A stretch of DNA of 20,121 nucleotides from Flammula alnicola (taxonomy: Eukaryota > Basidiomycota > Agaricomycetes > Agaricales > Strophariaceae), in assembly GCA_015499995.1 (NCBI GenBank), contig JADNRV010000642.1, positions 1-20,121 of the forward strand. Direction: 5' to 3'. Position numbers and translations under genes: made by a program. The first letter of the stretch is position 1, and every line of letters starts with the position of its first letter. Below are positions 18,883 through 20,121 of this stretch, piece after piece. The notes beneath the pieces are model-generated. The model did not search any database. It worked only from the letters and a program-made list of their open reading frames with translations, and was not told the DNA's origin.

Positions 18883-20121
18883 GGTTCAAAAATACAGCGT
18901 TTTGGTGCATGAAAAGCAGGGTATTTGCTGCGAATCCAGGCCAGGACTGCTGATGGTCGCACGAGCTTCGATGTCCCAAGTCTTGGATTTGGCTGTCACG
19001 CTTCACGCGTCGCGTCACACATATCACAAGCGCACCCACGATCGCGTTCTTTCCAAAAGCAGCCTTGATCACCATCAGTGATTGCAGTCGAGAGGACGCC
19101 ACACACAAGTTCGCTCGGAGTCCAAGCGTGGGGTGTAAGAAAGAAAAAACTGGCCGTGTGTTTTGTAAAATAACACTTGATTGACATGTATACGTTGCAA
19201 AATGAGTACTCGGTGTAGACTTGGTACGGATGTTGGCCTGAGGCAAGTTATTGAATCCCCTTGGAATCCCTTGGAGAAGAGGAAAAAAAATGCGCCTTTC
19301 ATGAATATTACTATCGGAAGTCGTAGCCAATTATATAAGTACTTCGGATTTTAAGGTGGCAAGATACTTACTGTACAATGATCCGAGTCAGCCCAGGTTG
19401 TGTCCAGGTCTCTTTGACAGGTACAGAATCCCAAGAAAACCCGAAAGACACGATGAGCGCAGTAGTATATCATCCCAATGTCAGCGGAGGCTGTAAGTAC
19501 ATATCAGTTATCTATATCACGTCAGGGCCCTCGTGCGCGACAACATGTCATAAACCTCGATTACCAAATAGACCATCCATCCAACGTGCGTGTCGAATTA
19601 TTAAAAGTCAAAGTCCTGAAGTCCGTATGATACGTGACCCTCGCGCGACGTAGATAGGGAAAATGAAGTGCGACGTGGCCGGCGGAAAATGATACGGTCC
19701 TGCGGAATAGATATCCGTGGCGCAGGGACACTTCACTGACAGTACTTAGGACAGGGATTAGACTTTCCAGGACTCAGATCGTAGAATAATGAGTTACAAC
19801 AAGCTTCCTTCAGGCTGCTTATCAGTAACGACATCCTAGCTGAAGGCTTCCGCGTTTCGCGATGTATCCATACCACGATGCAGCCTTGAAGCTCGAAGGC
19901 GGGAAACAACGTTAACCCTGCGTATACGTACTTCCTAGGGAGGCCGAAAAATCCGACGGCCGTTGCGCAATAGTTCGGAAGGCTCATGGTGCCCTTCAGT
20001 ACCACACCAGTGACACCACTTCTCCATCCGGAAAAATCGATTGACACTCAACTGAGCAGACGAAGTTGATCCCCCACAAACTACCGACATCAACGCTGAG
20101 AAAACCAATTCAGGACGCTCC
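18883..20121. other. 1.2-kb right end, no supported gene
   Basis: The first few hundred bases should hold the promoter of the leftward PWWP gene. They contain a CG-dense acgcgtcgcgt (about 19005-19015), resembling an MCB (ACGCGT) cell-cycle element. Open frames at 18869-19330 (-), 19378-19653 (+) and 19733-20047 (-) carry no recognisable domain, signal peptide or splice-supported extension. A neighbouring gene may begin beyond the edge. Confidence 0.4.

Noticed and set aside
18311..19081. 256-aa frame (+) with a Gly run
   Set aside because: Antisense to the disordered N-terminal part of the PWWP gene; the Gly run is the complement of its proline run.
19733..20047. 104-aa frame (-) near the right edge
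   Set aside because: Plausible composition, but no recognised domain, no start context and no exon partner visible; left as unassigned.

Overview
The window looks like nuclear DNA of a mushroom-forming basidiomycete (Agaricomycetes-like). The protein-coding genes are split by many short GT-AG introns, mostly 44-65 nt. Several recognisable families point the same way: a QDE-1-type RNA-dependent RNA polymerase, FunK1-type fungal kinase remnants, a cysteine-free small secreted protein, and a basidiomycete-like Mdm12 with a long low-complexity insert. No prokaryotic operons, rRNA, tRNA or CRISPR array were seen. All identifications come from reading motifs by eye; no database search was run.

The left part (about 1-5,650) is accessory and decayed. 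It starts inside an RNA-silencing RdRP whose catalytic DxDGD motif is intact but whose C-terminal third is broken by a stop and several frame changes. Next come two separated, co-linear pieces of a FunK1-like kinase (1,821-2,095 and 4,839-5,080). Between them lie a miniature inverted-repeat element with 91-bp terminal repeats, one of which is split by a later 0.7-kb insertion carrying its own palindromic repeats; a second, 86-bp miniature element; and an apparently intact gene for a small secreted protein.

The right part (about 5,650-18,900) is compact and conserved. In order it holds: an NAD(P)-binding Rossmann-fold protein (-); a HYPK-like UBA protein that would partner the NatA acetyltransferase (+); ELP3, the radical-SAM/acetyltransferase subunit of Elongator (+, 11 exons); MDM12 of the ER-mitochondria ERMES tether (-, single exon); an unidentified coding-like stretch (-); a Ynd1-like Golgi apyrase (-); and an 865-aa nuclear protein with two PWWP/Tudor-like modules (-). 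The last 1.2 kb has no gene I can support.

The housekeeping genes do not form one pathway; they cover translation and tRNA modification (ELP3), N-terminal acetylation (HYPK), organelle contact (MDM12), Golgi nucleotide metabolism (Ynd1-like) and chromatin reading (PWWP). I found no convincing evidence for an undescribed multi-gene system. The best leads are the broken silencing polymerase, the nested miniature elements splitting a kinase relic beside a secreted-protein promoter, the duplicated ELP3 intron, and the double-module PWWP protein.
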